Assembly: GCF_009765975.1 (NCBI RefSeq)
Contig: NZ_LMUJ01000042.1
Span: 242,243-285,429 of the forward strand
Direction: 5' to 3'
DNA length: 43,187 bases
DNA from: Acidisphaera sp. S103
GTDB lineage: Bacteria > Pseudomonadota > Alphaproteobacteria > Acetobacterales > Acetobacteraceae
Shown: positions 15,108 to 23,253 of the stretch, piece after piece
Numbering within the stretch: position 1 is the stretch's first letter
Layout of the letters: every line of letters starts with the position of its first letter
Program-made: the position numbers and the translations under genes
The notes under the pieces: model-generated
Told to the model about the DNA's origin: nothing
Databases searched by the model: none
The model's input: only the letters and a program-made list of their open reading frames with translations

Positions 15108-16831
15108 GCCTCCGAACGGATGCTGCGGGTCAGTTCTTCCAGCGTCGTTGTGCCGGCCAGCACCGCATCCAGACCGGCATCGAACAGCGTGACCATGCCG
15201 GCCTCGACCGCGATCCGCTCGACGTCCGCGTGGCCGGCGCCGGCGAAGATCGCCCGTTCCAATGCGACGTCAGGGCGCAGGAATTCCGCGATCGCCAGGC
15301 GGCCCCGATAGCCTGTCCCACGGCATTGCGGACACCCCGTGGCGTGCCACAGCCGCACCGGACCGCCGTCGCAGCGCCGTTCCAGCCCGAAGCGGCGGAT
15401 CAGTTCGGGGGACGCGTCTTGCTGCCGCCGGCAGTGCGTGCACAGCCGGCGCACCAGGCGCTGGGCCAGGACGCCACGCAGCACCGCCGTCAGCAGATAG
15501 TCCTCCACGCCCATGTCGCGCAGCCGGGTGATGGTGGCGGCGGCGGAGTTGGTGTGCAGGGTCGAAAGCACCAGATGTCCGGTCAACGCGGCCTGCACGG
15601 CGATCTGCGCGGTTTCCAGGTCGCGGATTTCGCCGACCATGATCACATCGGGGTCCTGCCGCAGGATGGAGCGCAGCAGGCTGGCGAAGGTCAGGCCGAT
15701 CTGCGGCTTCACCTGGATCTGGTTGACGCCGCGCAACTGGTATTCGATCGGGTCCTCCACGGTGACGATCTTGCGCGCCGCGGAATTCAGTGACAGCAAG
15801 CCGGTGTACAACGTGGTGGTCTTGCCGCTGCCGGTCGGGCCGGTGACCAGCACGATGCCGTTCGGCAGATCCAGGGCTTCGTTCAGCCGCCCCACCACGT
15901 TTTGCGGCAAACCGAGCCTGGCATAGTCGAAGGTGACGGTGCTGCGGTCCAGGATACGCAGGACCACGGTTTCCCCGTACAGCGAGGGGATGGTGGACAC
16001 GCGGAAATCGATCTCGTGGCCGCGCACCGCCAGCTTGATGCGGCCATCCTGCGGCAGGCGGCGTTCCGCGATATCCAGCCTGGCCATGATCTTGATCCGC
16101 GATGTGATCGCGGCGGTCAGGCGGCCGGGGGGCGACTCCGCCTCCGACAGGACGCCGTCATAACGATACCGCACACGCAGGCGGTCCTCGAACGGCTCGA
16201 TATGAATATCGGATGCCTGGGTTTCCACCGCTCGGGCGATGATCTGGTTGACCAGCCTGATCACCGGGGCCTCACTGGCGAGGTCCTTGAGCCGCTCCGC
16301 ATCCTCTTCCATCGGTTCGGCGTCGACGCTTTCGGGTTCGTCCCCGGTGGCGGAATCGCCTTCGGGATACAGACGCTCGAACGCGGCCTCCAGCTCGATC
16401 GGGGTCGCGATCCGGATGGCGACCGGCAAGCCGGCGGCGGCGGCAACGGATGCCGGAACGAAACTATCGAGCGGATCGGCCACCGCCAGGGCCAGTGTGC
16501 CGTTGTCGATTCTCAACGGCAGGGCGCGGACGTTGCGCAGGAACCTGGCGCCGAGGCGTTCGGGAAACAACGGTTCGCCGGCGGGGTACTGATCCGCGGC
16601 GACCAACGGAACGCCCAGCGAGATCGCATAGGCTTCCGCCAATGCGCGTTCCGCCACGATACCCAGGCGGATCACCACGATGTCCAGCCGCTGCCCGGTT
16701 TCGGCCGCCACGCGGCCCGCGCGCTCGATCGCCTTCTGGTCGCAATGGCCACCGGCGATCAGATGGTCGATAACGCGATTGATGGCGTCGTCGCCTGCGT
16801 CCACAATCGTATCTACGCTGATACCCGTCAC
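15104..16831 (-). CDS. gspE: Type II secretion ATPase GspE
   Basis: Cytoplasmic hexameric ATPase that drives pseudopilus growth. The GTG at 16831, preceded by GAAGG, gives 575 residues; a longer open frame runs into the divergent gspO and was rejected. An N-terminal GspE/PilB domain (DNGTLALAVADPLDS) leads to SDIHIEPFEDRLRVRYRYDG, Walker A GPTGSGKTTTLY, the Asp/His boxes and Walker B RQDPDVIMVGEIRD. A zinc module near the C-terminus has CTHC and CPQC about 40 residues apart, as in canonical GspE. It is the first gene of the seven-gene operon and shares a short divergent promoter region with gspO. Confidence 0.95.
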   Translation of the reverse strand: MTGISVDTIVDAGDDAINRVIDHLIAGGHCDQKAIERAGRVAAETGQRLDIVVIRLGIVAERALAEAYAISLGVPLVAADQYPAGEPLFPERLGARFLRNVRALPLRIDNGTLALAVADPLDSFVPASVAAAAGLPVAIRIATPIELEAAFERLYPEGDSATGDEPESVDAEPMEEDAERLKDLASEAPVIRLVNQIIARAVETQASDIHIEPFEDRLRVRYRYDGVLSEAESPPGRLTAAITSRIKIMARLDIAERRLPQDGRIKLAVRGHEIDFRVSTIPSLYGETVVLRILDRSTVTFDYARLGLPQNVVGRLNEALDLPNGIVLVTGPTGSGKTTTLYTGLLSLNSAARKIVTVEDPIEYQLRGVNQIQVKPQIGLTFASLLRSILRQDPDVIMVGEIRDLETAQIAVQAALTGHLVLSTLHTNSAAATITRLRDMGVEDYLLTAVLRGVLAQRLVRRLCTHCRRQQDASPELIRRFGLERRCDGGPVRLWHATGCPQCRGTGYRGRLAIAEFLRPDVALERAIFAGAGHADVERIAVEAGMVTLFDAGLDAVLAGTTTLEELTRSIRSEA

Positions 16832-16955
16832 ATTTGCGTAACCTTCGCCAGCCCGTTGACCAGCGGGCGAATTGTCCGAAAGCGGGTGCCATGGCAAGTG
16901 ACAGGCATGTTGCAGTCGCGTGTCCCTGCCAGCGATCGCGAAAGGAAGTGCTTGC

Positions 16956-17720
16956 TTGACCTCCTTGTTCCTGCCGGTCCTTGCAGCGCCGTTTGTCGGC
17001 AGCTTTCTCGGCGTGCTGATCGCTCGCCTGCCGGCTGGGCTGCCCATCGCCATGGCACGATCGCACTGTGAGACATGCCGACGGACGCTGGCGCCGTTCG
17101 ATCTGGTGCCGCTTCTCAGCTACGCCGCATTGCGAGGCCGCTGCCGGACCTGCCGCGCGCCGATCGACGGACAGCACCTCGCGATCGAGCTTGCGGCCCT
17201 TGGCGTGGCGCTGTGGGCGTTGACGGTGGATGCGGAACCGATCCGACTGTGGATCGATTGCGGATTGGGCTGGGTGCTGCTGGCGTTGGCATGGATCGAT
17301 TGGCGGCACTTCCGGCTGCCGGACGTGCTGACGCTGCCATTGTTGTTGGCCGGCCTGGCAGTCACCTGGCTGGAAGCGCCAGAGGACGTGACGGACCACG
17401 CCATCGGGGCAATCGCCGGCTATCTGGGTTTCCGCACAATTGCCTTGATATACCGCGCGGTTCGCGGGCGGGACGGATTGGGCCAGGGCGACGCAAAGCT
17501 GCTCGCGGCGGGCGGCGCCTGGTTGGGATGGATGGTGTTGCCGCAGGTCATCCTGATTGCCGCGATCAGCGGCATCGCCGCCGCCCTGGCCTCCACCATC
17601 GTCCGGCACGGCCGGCTGAGTGGCGCCGCGATGATCCCATTCGGCCCGAGCCTGAGCCTGTCGATCTGGATTCTGTGGCTTTACGATCCGAATGGCGGAT
17701 GGATGTCCTTCTACATGTGA
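16956..17720 (+). CDS. gspO: Prepilin peptidase (GspO/PilD, A24 family)
   Basis: Inner-membrane aspartic protease that cleaves and N-methylates the pseudopilins. From the TTG at 16956 (ribosome site AAGGAAG) the protein has 254 residues; a GTG at 16920 would add 12 but has a weaker ribosome site and delays the first membrane helix. The N-terminal methylase-type domain has two CxxC pairs (Cys38/41 and Cys63/66) for zinc. The two catalytic aspartates are Asp115 in LAWIDWRHFRLPD and Asp179 in GLGQGDAKLLAAGG. Several membrane helices are visible. It is divergent from gspE and serves the five prepilin-like proteins encoded nearby. Confidence 0.9.
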   Translation: MTSLFLPVLAAPFVGSFLGVLIARLPAGLPIAMARSHCETCRRTLAPFDLVPLLSYAALRGRCRTCRAPIDGQHLAIELAALGVALWALTVDAEPIRLWIDCGLGWVLLALAWIDWRHFRLPDVLTLPLLLAGLAVTWLEAPEDVTDHAIGAIAGYLGFRTIALIYRAVRGRDGLGQGDAKLLAAGGAWLGWMVLPQVILIAAISGIAAALASTIVRHGRLSGAAMIPFGPSLSLSIWILWLYDPNGGWMSFYM

Positions 17721-17786
17721 TGGTTTCCAACGAAACCGCCATCGCCCTGGCGTCGCGGCATATCACGACACGGTCCGGCATCAGTT

Positions 17787-17845
17787 GATTCGTCATGGCT
17801 CGGCATCTGTCGATTCGTCATGGCCCGGCGGTCAGTCCGGGCCAT
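17787..17845. repeat. Direct repeat plus palindrome downstream of gspO
   Basis: An 18-base unit (GATTCGTCATGGCTCGGC) recurs at 17787-17804 and 17812-17829 with one mismatch. The second copy runs into a palindrome ATGGCCCGG/CCGGGCCAT (17820-17845, 8-base loop). It is related to the ccmH-associated repeat. The rest of the 375-base gap 17721-18095 shows no gene I can support. Confidence 0.65.
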
Positions 17846-18095
17846 CCGCCCCAGTAAGATGCCGGACCAGATGACCCGCACTTCACTGACCCAAAACAAG
17901 GCCGATGGGTCAACGTCAACGGCCGCCAACATAAAATCGGACCACCGGGGACCGCCCGTGGAGCGAGACCTGCCACGACTTTGTGATGACACGCTTCGCC
18001 TCCCGTTCCCTCCCGCCTCGGCCCATGACTAAATTCGCTATTGCGACGCATTCTCATTACTATCACACTTCCCTCCGCAACCTGGAGGTCCGCCC

Positions 18096-18611
18096 GTGGG
18101 CCAGATCGTCGCCTTCCCCATTCCGCCAACGCCCTACCCCGATCTCGCCGCCGATCTGGACCCGGCCGAGTGCGTCCTGCTGATCGCCATCCGGTCCTGG
18201 GTCGAATGTCACCGGCAGGACGAGGACCCTATCCCCCGCCTGTGCCTGGGTCTTGAAAGCACAGGTGCACCAGATGCCGCCTTCTCGGTCGACGGGCTGA
18301 TGACGGTGGTGGCGCGCACCGTTGCCCGTCAGGTCGAAATCCATTGTCCGCACTGTCCGCAGCTATCGCTCGACGAAAAGAACCTCCTGCTGGCGGCCAG
18401 CCTGGCGCAGGCAGGCAACCGCCACCTGGCGGAAAAGGTGCTGCGGACGACGCTGCTGTCAGGTCAGGGGGCCGACTCCGCCATCGGCCCGCTGGAAGAC
18501 CTCGGCGCGCTGTTCGCGGACGCCAAACTGTTCCTGCCCCGCCGCCGACTGCCCACCACGGCCCCATGCGGCGAGCGGGAGGCATGGTCCCCGCCGCGTA
18601 TGCTGCATTGA
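18096..18611 (+). CDS. Unknown protein with CPHC motif
   Basis: The GTG start at 18096 has a strong ribosome site (TGGAGG at 18083-18088), and the 171-residue product is soluble and mostly helical. I do not recognise the family. A central segment has HCPHCPQ, a single CxxC pair, after RTVARQVEI; further on LLLAASLAQAGNRHLAEKVL looks like a helical pair. One CxxC alone does not prove metal binding. The gene below follows after 20 bases, so the two may be cotranscribed. Confidence 0.65.
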   Translation: MGQIVAFPIPPTPYPDLAADLDPAECVLLIAIRSWVECHRQDEDPIPRLCLGLESTGAPDAAFSVDGLMTVVARTVARQVEIHCPHCPQLSLDEKNLLLAASLAQAGNRHLAEKVLRTTLLSGQGADSAIGPLEDLGALFADAKLFLPRRRLPTTAPCGEREAWSPPRMLH

Positions 18612-18631
18612 ACCCGTTCGAGGAGGTGCCC

Positions 18632-18811
18632 ATGACGATCGTCCGCTCCCTTGGCGTCACCATCCTTGTCGCGCTGATGTCCGCCCATCGAGAGGCGGCG
18701 GACCGAGGCGGATATGACCAGGACACGATCGAGGCGATCGATGCCTATCTGTGCGGGAAGACGGAACGGCCGGCCGATCCGGCTATCGAACCGCCGCGAT
18801 CATATAATTGA
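18632..18811 (+). CDS. Small unknown protein
   Basis: A 59-residue frame beginning MTIVRSLGVTILVALMSA with a very good ribosome site (AGGAGG at 18621-18626). The first 18 residues could be a short membrane segment or signal; the rest (YDQDTIEAIDAYLCGKTERP) is hydrophilic. No family is recognised. It follows the CPHC gene closely and its 3' end overlaps the end of convergent ubiG by 29 bases. Confidence 0.5.
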   Translation: MTIVRSLGVTILVALMSAHREAADRGGYDQDTIEAIDAYLCGKTERPADPAIEPPRSYN

Positions 18812-19475
18812 CTGCCATGTCGCGTCCGGTCCGCCACTGACCGGTCAGCGGGTCGGCCAGCAGACCGGTGCTCAGGCCGACCCGCAACCCAGCCGAACGC
18901 AGCATCCCGGCCAGTTCCGCCGGCGTGATGAACGCTTTCCAGTCATGCGTCCCCACCGGCAGCATCCGCAGCACGTACTCCGCCCCAAGTTTACCGACGA
19001 CCCATGACCGCCTGGTCCGGTTCAGGGTGGACAGCACCAGCACGCCACCGGGTTCCAGCAACGCGGCCAGAACGCGGACAAAGGCCGCGGGGTCGGGGAC
19101 ATGCTCGATCACCTCCAACGCGGTGATGACGGGGAAACTCCGGCCCTCGGACAGAAGGTCTTCCGCCAGGCAGGCGCGATAGGTCAGGTCCATCCCCTGC
19201 CCCTCGGCATGCGCCCGGGCGGCCTGGATCGCCTCGCCGGCGGCATCGATTCCCAGGACGGCGTGACCTTTCCTGGCCAGGGCCTCGGCCGCCAGGCCCG
19301 CGCCGCAGCCGACATCCAGGATCCGGGTCGGCCCGTGCAGCAGGGCCTCGATCCAGCCGATTCGGGCCGGGTTCATCCGGTGCAGCGGCTTCATCGGGCC
19401 GTTCGGATCCCACCAGCGCGACGCCAGGCGGTCGAATTTCCCGACTTCCTCGGCCGAGACGGTACCGCTGGTCAT
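18783..19475 (-). CDS. ubiG: Ubiquinone biosynthesis O-methyltransferase UbiG
   Basis: SAM-dependent methyltransferase performing both O-methylations in ubiquinone synthesis. The 230-residue length is normal. The N-terminus EEVGKFDRLASRWWDPNGPM and PLHRMNPARIGWI is characteristic of UbiG, followed by motif I RILDVGCGAGLAAEAL, then GIDAAGEAI, and VITALEVIEHVPD. The C-terminal HDWKAFITPAEL and DMAVNYMIAAVR complete the family pattern. It is divergent from lysC with about 60 bases between starts. Confidence 0.95.
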   Translation of the reverse strand: MTSGTVSAEEVGKFDRLASRWWDPNGPMKPLHRMNPARIGWIEALLHGPTRILDVGCGAGLAAEALARKGHAVLGIDAAGEAIQAARAHAEGQGMDLTYRACLAEDLLSEGRSFPVITALEVIEHVPDPAAFVRVLAALLEPGGVLVLSTLNRTRRSWVVGKLGAEYVLRMLPVGTHDWKAFITPAELAGMLRSAGLRVGLSTGLLADPLTGQWRTGRDMAVNYMIAAVR

Positions 19476-19536
19476 GGTTGCTCCTCTTGCCTGTCATCAG
19501 TATGTGTGCGCCCGCACATCAACTTGGCAACTGTTC

Positions 19537-20766
19537 ATGGCCCGTATCGTGATGAAATTCGGCGGCACGTCCGTCGCCGACCTCGACCGTATCCGCAACG
19601 TCGCCCAGCGCGTGAAACGCGAAGTGGAGCATGGCAACGAGGTTGCCGTGGTCGTCTCCGCCATGTCCGGCGTTACCAACCAACTGGTCAAATGGTGCAC
19701 CGAGCTGTCGCCGCTGCACGATGCTCGGGAGTATGACGCGGTGGTGGCGACGGGCGAGCAGGTGACGTCGGGGCTGCTGGCAATTTGTTTGCAGTCGATG
19801 GGCATCGACGCGCGTTCCTGGCAGGGGTGGCAGATCCCGTTGCGGACCGACTCGGCGCATGGGACGGCGCGGATTCAGTCCATTGAAGGGGCCGAATTGG
19901 TGCGGAGGATGGGCACCGGGCAGGTGGCGGTGGTCGCGGGGTTCCAGGGTGTTGCGCCGGATAATCGAATCGCGACGCTGGGGCGCGGCGGGTCGGATAC
20001 CTCCGCGGTGGCGCTGGCGGCGGCTTTGAAGGCGGATCGCTGCGACATCTATACCGACGTGGATGGGGTTTATACGACCGACCCTCGGATCGTGCCGAAT
20101 GCGCGCAAGCTGGCGAAAATAGCGTATGAGGAGATGCTGGAGCTGGCATCGGTGGGCGCGAAGGTCTTGCAGACCCGCAGCGTCGAGTTGGCGATGAACG
20201 AACGGGTGCGGGTGCGGGTGCTGTCCAGCTTTTCGGACGCGCTGGCGAATGACACCGAAGGCACCCTGGTGGTGGATGAGGACGAGATCGTGGAAAAAGA
20301 GAATGTGGCCGGGATCGCGTATTCTCGGGATGAGGCGAAAATCACGGTGACGCGGGTGCCGGACCGGCCGGGCATTGCCGCCGCCATTTTCGGGCAGTTG
20401 GCGGAGCAGAACGTCAACGTCGACATGATCGTGCAGAATGTTTCCGCCGATGGGACCACGGATATGACGTTCACGGTGGGCAAGGCCGATCTGCCTCGGG
20501 CGCGGGCGGCGCTGGGCGAGATCAAGGGGCAGATCAACTACACCGAGCTGCTGGAAGACCCGAATGTCGCGAAGATCAGCGTCGTGGGGGTGGGCATGCG
20601 AAGCCACTCGGGGGTTGCCAATACGATGTTCAGTGCGCTGGCGGACAAGGCGATCAATATCCAGGTGATCTCCACCAGTGAGATCAAAGTCAGCGTGCTG
20701 ATCGCCGCGGAATATACCGAGCTGGCGGTGCGGGCGCTGCATACGGCGTATGGCCTCGATGCCTGA
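19537..20766 (+). CDS. lysC: Aspartate kinase
   Basis: Phosphorylates aspartate, the first step toward lysine, threonine, methionine and diaminopimelate. The ATG at 19537 gives 409 residues, typical of the single-function bacterial enzyme, and starts with RIVMKFGGTSVADLDRI. Further signatures: VVVSAMSGVTNQL, TLGRGGSDTSAVALAAAL and DVDGVYTTDPRIV. Two ACT domains follow (ITVTRVPDRPGIAAAIFGQL; ISVVGVGMRSHSGVANTMF), where lysine and threonine feedback usually acts. A longer frame from 19474 adds residues from the ubiG upstream side and was rejected. The end overlaps the next gene by 17 bases. Confidence 0.95.
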   Translation: MARIVMKFGGTSVADLDRIRNVAQRVKREVEHGNEVAVVVSAMSGVTNQLVKWCTELSPLHDAREYDAVVATGEQVTSGLLAICLQSMGIDARSWQGWQIPLRTDSAHGTARIQSIEGAELVRRMGTGQVAVVAGFQGVAPDNRIATLGRGGSDTSAVALAAALKADRCDIYTDVDGVYTTDPRIVPNARKLAKIAYEEMLELASVGAKVLQTRSVELAMNERVRVRVLSSFSDALANDTEGTLVVDEDEIVEKENVAGIAYSRDEAKITVTRVPDRPGIAAAIFGQLAEQNVNVDMIVQNVSADGTTDMTFTVGKADLPRARAALGEIKGQINYTELLEDPNVAKISVVGVGMRSHSGVANTMFSALADKAINIQVISTSEIKVSVLIAAEYTELAVRALHTAYGLDA

Positions 20767-21778
20767 TTTAGAAGCGGCGCGGGAGCGGCTGGACCGGCTT
20801 TGGGCTCGGGGGGCGGCGTTCTTGGGCTGCCCGTATGCGATTATGGGCGGGGCGATGAGTTGGGTCAGCGAGAAGACCCTTGTCAGCGCCATTTCCAACG
20901 CCGGCGGGTTCGGGGTGATTGCATGCGGGGCGATGTCGCCGGCGCAGTTGGCGGAACAGATCGTGGGGACTCAGGCGCTGACGGATCGGCCGTTCGGGGT
21001 GAACCTGATCACCATGCATCCGGAGCTGAATGACCTGATCCGGGTGACGCTGGAGGCTGGCGTCGGGCACATCGTGCTGGCGGGCGGGGTGCCTCCGGGG
21101 CCGGCGGTGCGGGCGGTGAAGGATGGGGGGGCGAAGCTGATCGCGTTCTCCCCTGCCCTGTCGTTGGCCAAGCGGCTGGTCCGGTCGGGGGCGGATGCGA
21201 TCGTGATCGAGGGGTCGGAAGCCGGGGGGCATATCGGGCCGGTGTCGCTGACCGTGCTGGCGCAGGAGATTCTGCCGCATTTGAAGGATGTGCCGGTGTT
21301 CGTGGCCGGTGGACTGGGACGGGGTGAGGCGATCCTGGGGTATTTGGAGATGGGAGCTTCGGGGGCTCAGTTGGGGACGCGGTTCGCGGCTTCGGAGGAG
21401 TCGATCGCGCATCCGAAATTCAAGAAGTTCTTTGTGCATGCGAACGCCAGGGATGCGATGCCTTCGGTGGAGTTGGACCCTCGGTTGCCGGTGATCCCGG
21501 TGCGGGGGTTGGTGAATGATGGGACCCGGAAGTTCCTGGAGCACCAGGCGGAGACTCGGGACAAGCTGGTGGCTGGGGCGGTGACGAAGGAAGAGGCTCA
21601 GTTGCTGGTGGAACGTTTCTGGGCCGGGGCGCTGCGGCGGGCAGTGATCGAGGGGGATATCGAGACTGGATCTGTCATGGCGGGGCAGTCTGTGGGGATG
21701 GTTACTTCGGTGCAGCCGGTGGCGGAGATCATTCAGGAGCTGATTGGTCAGGCGGTTGGGGCTTTGGCGGGGCGGTAG
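20750..21778 (+). CDS. NAD(P)H-dependent flavin oxidoreductase (nitronate monooxygenase family)
   Basis: FMN TIM-barrel enzyme of the nitronate monooxygenase/FabK-like family; the true substrate is unknown. It has 342 residues. Visible are SNAGGFGVIACGAMSP, DRPFGVNLI, VIEGSEAGGHIG (conserved EAGGH), PVFVAGGLGRGEAIL and GASGAQLGTRFAASEES, the usual phosphate-binding and barrel-end motifs. The ATG at 20750 lies inside the lysC end; an in-frame ATG at 20759 is equally possible. Coupling to lysC suggests cotranscription, not necessarily shared function. A decayed partial copy lies at 24309-24520. Confidence 0.88.
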   Translation: MASMPDLEAARERLDRLWARGAAFLGCPYAIMGGAMSWVSEKTLVSAISNAGGFGVIACGAMSPAQLAEQIVGTQALTDRPFGVNLITMHPELNDLIRVTLEAGVGHIVLAGGVPPGPAVRAVKDGGAKLIAFSPALSLAKRLVRSGADAIVIEGSEAGGHIGPVSLTVLAQEILPHLKDVPVFVAGGLGRGEAILGYLEMGASGAQLGTRFAASEESIAHPKFKKFFVHANARDAMPSVELDPRLPVIPVRGLVNDGTRKFLEHQAETRDKLVAGAVTKEEAQLLVERFWAGALRRAVIEGDIETGSVMAGQSVGMVTSVQPVAEIIQELIGQAVGALAGR

Positions 21779-21871
21779 GCAGATTTGTTTCTTATCGGAA
21801 GGATTCATGGTTCGTTAATATCCGCGGCGTAAGACCTTTCGGCGTCGGCACGAACGCCTAGGCAAGTCTTA

Positions 21872-22332
21872 TAAGGCGGATTAGCGGGATGAAGGTGGAT
21901 GAAGGGGATTTGCGGTTTTTGGCGCCGGTGACCGAACGGGTTATTGGGTGTGCTTTTCGGGTTGCCAATTTGCTCGGGCATGGGTTTGTTGAGAAGGTTT
22001 ATGAGAATGCCCTGGCGCATGAGATGCGAAAGTGTGGGCTTGGGGTCGTGCAGCAGCGGGGGATCGTGGTCTTTTATGACGGCGTGATTGTTGGCGAATA
22101 TACCGCCGATCTGCTGGTCGAGGATCAGGTTATCGTTGAACTCAAGGTTGTGGGCGCGCTGAGTGATGTGCATGTCCCGCAATGCCGGAATTACTTGCGG
22201 GCGACCGGTAAGTCGTTGTGTCTGCTGATCAATTTTGGCCAGCCCAAAGTCGAAATTCGCCGCATCACCGCTGCGGCCTGATCGCGAGCGCCATCCCTTT
22301 CATCCCCCTCTTATCCCGCCTAATCCGCCTTA
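21872..22332. mobile_element. GxxExxY cassette 1 bounded by imperfect inverted repeats
   Basis: The left edge (21872-21909) begins TAAGGCGGATTAGCGGGAT; the right edge (22291-22332), read on the other strand, begins TAAGGCGGATTAGGCGGGAT. The arms stay similar for about 38-40 bases with small gaps (GGATGAAGGGGAT against GGATGAAAGGGAT). They enclose one GxxExxY gene, and the left arm includes its first codons. No transposase is present. I infer a mobile or formerly mobile unit. Confidence 0.55.
21889..22281 (+). CDS. GxxExxY protein (PD-(D/E)XK nuclease-like), copy 1
   Basis: A 130-residue protein of the GxxExxY family, named for the motif seen here as GHGFVEKVYENALAHEM. It includes RVIGCAFRVANLLG and, toward the middle, GEYTADLLVEDQVIVELKVV, where D...E-x-K resembles the PD-(D/E)XK nuclease core (PDDEXK_3). 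The function of the family is not established; nuclease activity is inferred from fold. The first residues (KVDEGDLRF) derive from the flanking inverted repeat. It is a homologue of the gene at 23308-23700. Confidence 0.9.
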   Translation: MKVDEGDLRFLAPVTERVIGCAFRVANLLGHGFVEKVYENALAHEMRKCGLGVVQQRGIVVFYDGVIVGEYTADLLVEDQVIVELKVVGALSDVHVPQCRNYLRATGKSLCLLINFGQPKVEIRRITAAA

Positions 22333-22401
22333 AAAGAGGGGTGCTATGGCCGGGCACACGGCTTCGGGCGTCCCGGTCTTGACGGTATCCGAAGGGCGGT
22401 G

Positions 22402-23127
22402 TCACGGCGCTTGGTGGTAGCCCGGTCTGGCGGGGCTTGCGCGGCTGTTCGTGGGCAATTCGTGGTTGGCTAAACTGGATCTGGCTATGGCTTCGTGGAT
22501 GGCTTGGCGCAGGCCGGTTTCATCGGAGTGCTGCTTCCAGGGTTGGGTGCTCAACCATGTCTCAAAAGCCGCGTCCTGAGAATTTAGGTCGTCTTCTGAG
22601 ACTTGGTGTTCGATCCTGGGGGCTGAGTTCGCTGTTGGTGCCGGCTCGGGCCAGGCGGCTTGGTGGGGGGTGGCCTCCGGATCGACTGCGCCCAGCATTG
22701 AGCGTTCGGCGATGTGCAGGGTCCAGGCGTCTTGGTTGGCTGCGCCCTGCGTTGCCTCTCGCTTCTGGCGTAGGGCTTGCACCCGCATCAGGCGGGCGTG
22801 GGCGGACAGCGAGGTGCGCACCATCGATACGTATTGGGCGTTCAGGCGCATCATCAGTTGGATGTCGTCGGCGTTCTGACGGGTCAGGCGCAACATCTCC
22901 TCGGCCTGGGCCCGAGCGGCGATACACTGGGCGGCGAGATCGGCTTCGTTCGCGTTGACCGGGAGCAGCGCGGCCACCTTGGCGATGGCGGCATGGTCTC
23001 GGGTTCGCAACGCCTCCGGCGTGTCGTCAAGCGGCGGCGGCGACAGGGCGGTGAGGGTGTGGACGAGCTGGTAATATAGGTGCGTGGCGAGATCGGTGGT
23101 TTGGGGTGGTTGGGCGGAGGTTTCCAT
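22402..23127 (-). CDS. Unknown helical protein
   Basis: A 241-residue product I cannot place in a named family. Residues 1-130 are strongly helical and alanine-rich (TRDHAAIAKVAALLPVNA, EADLAAQCIAARAQAEEML, ADDIQLMMRLNAQYVSMVRT). The C-terminal half is proline-rich and looks disordered, ending in RPGYHQAP. The ATG at 23127 has a short AAGGA very close by, so the ribosome site is weak. It lies between two inverted-repeat-bounded GxxExxY cassettes and may be accessory. No signal peptide or membrane segment is visible. Confidence 0.65.
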   Translation of the reverse strand: METSAQPPQTTDLATHLYYQLVHTLTALSPPPLDDTPEALRTRDHAAIAKVAALLPVNANEADLAAQCIAARAQAEEMLRLTRQNADDIQLMMRLNAQYVSMVRTSLSAHARLMRVQALRQKREATQGAANQDAWTLHIAERSMLGAVDPEATPHQAAWPEPAPTANSAPRIEHQVSEDDLNSQDAAFETWLSTQPWKQHSDETGLRQAIHEAIARSSLANHELPTNSRASPARPGYHQAP

Positions 23128-23253
23128 TCCTTAGTGGTAGGCTAATATAGGAAATAAGTCAAGGTTTGTTGCTGCTTCTGGTTCGGTTCATCGGGCGAAC
23201 GTGGGCCGGTCGAGCCTGGCAGTGCCGCTGGATGTGCCGGCAAGGAAGAAAGC

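Noticed and set aside
16832-17053. 74-codon N-terminal extension of gspE
   Set aside because: Overlaps the start of divergent gspO; the GTG at 16831 has a GAAGG ribosome site and begins the conserved domain.
19519-20898. Minus-strand open frame of 459 codons opposite lysC
   Set aside because: Antisense shadow of aspartate kinase with His/Arg-rich composition.
20768-21808. Minus-strand open frame of 346 codons opposite the flavin oxidoreductase
   Set aside because: Antisense shadow, Pro/Arg/His-rich, no motifs.
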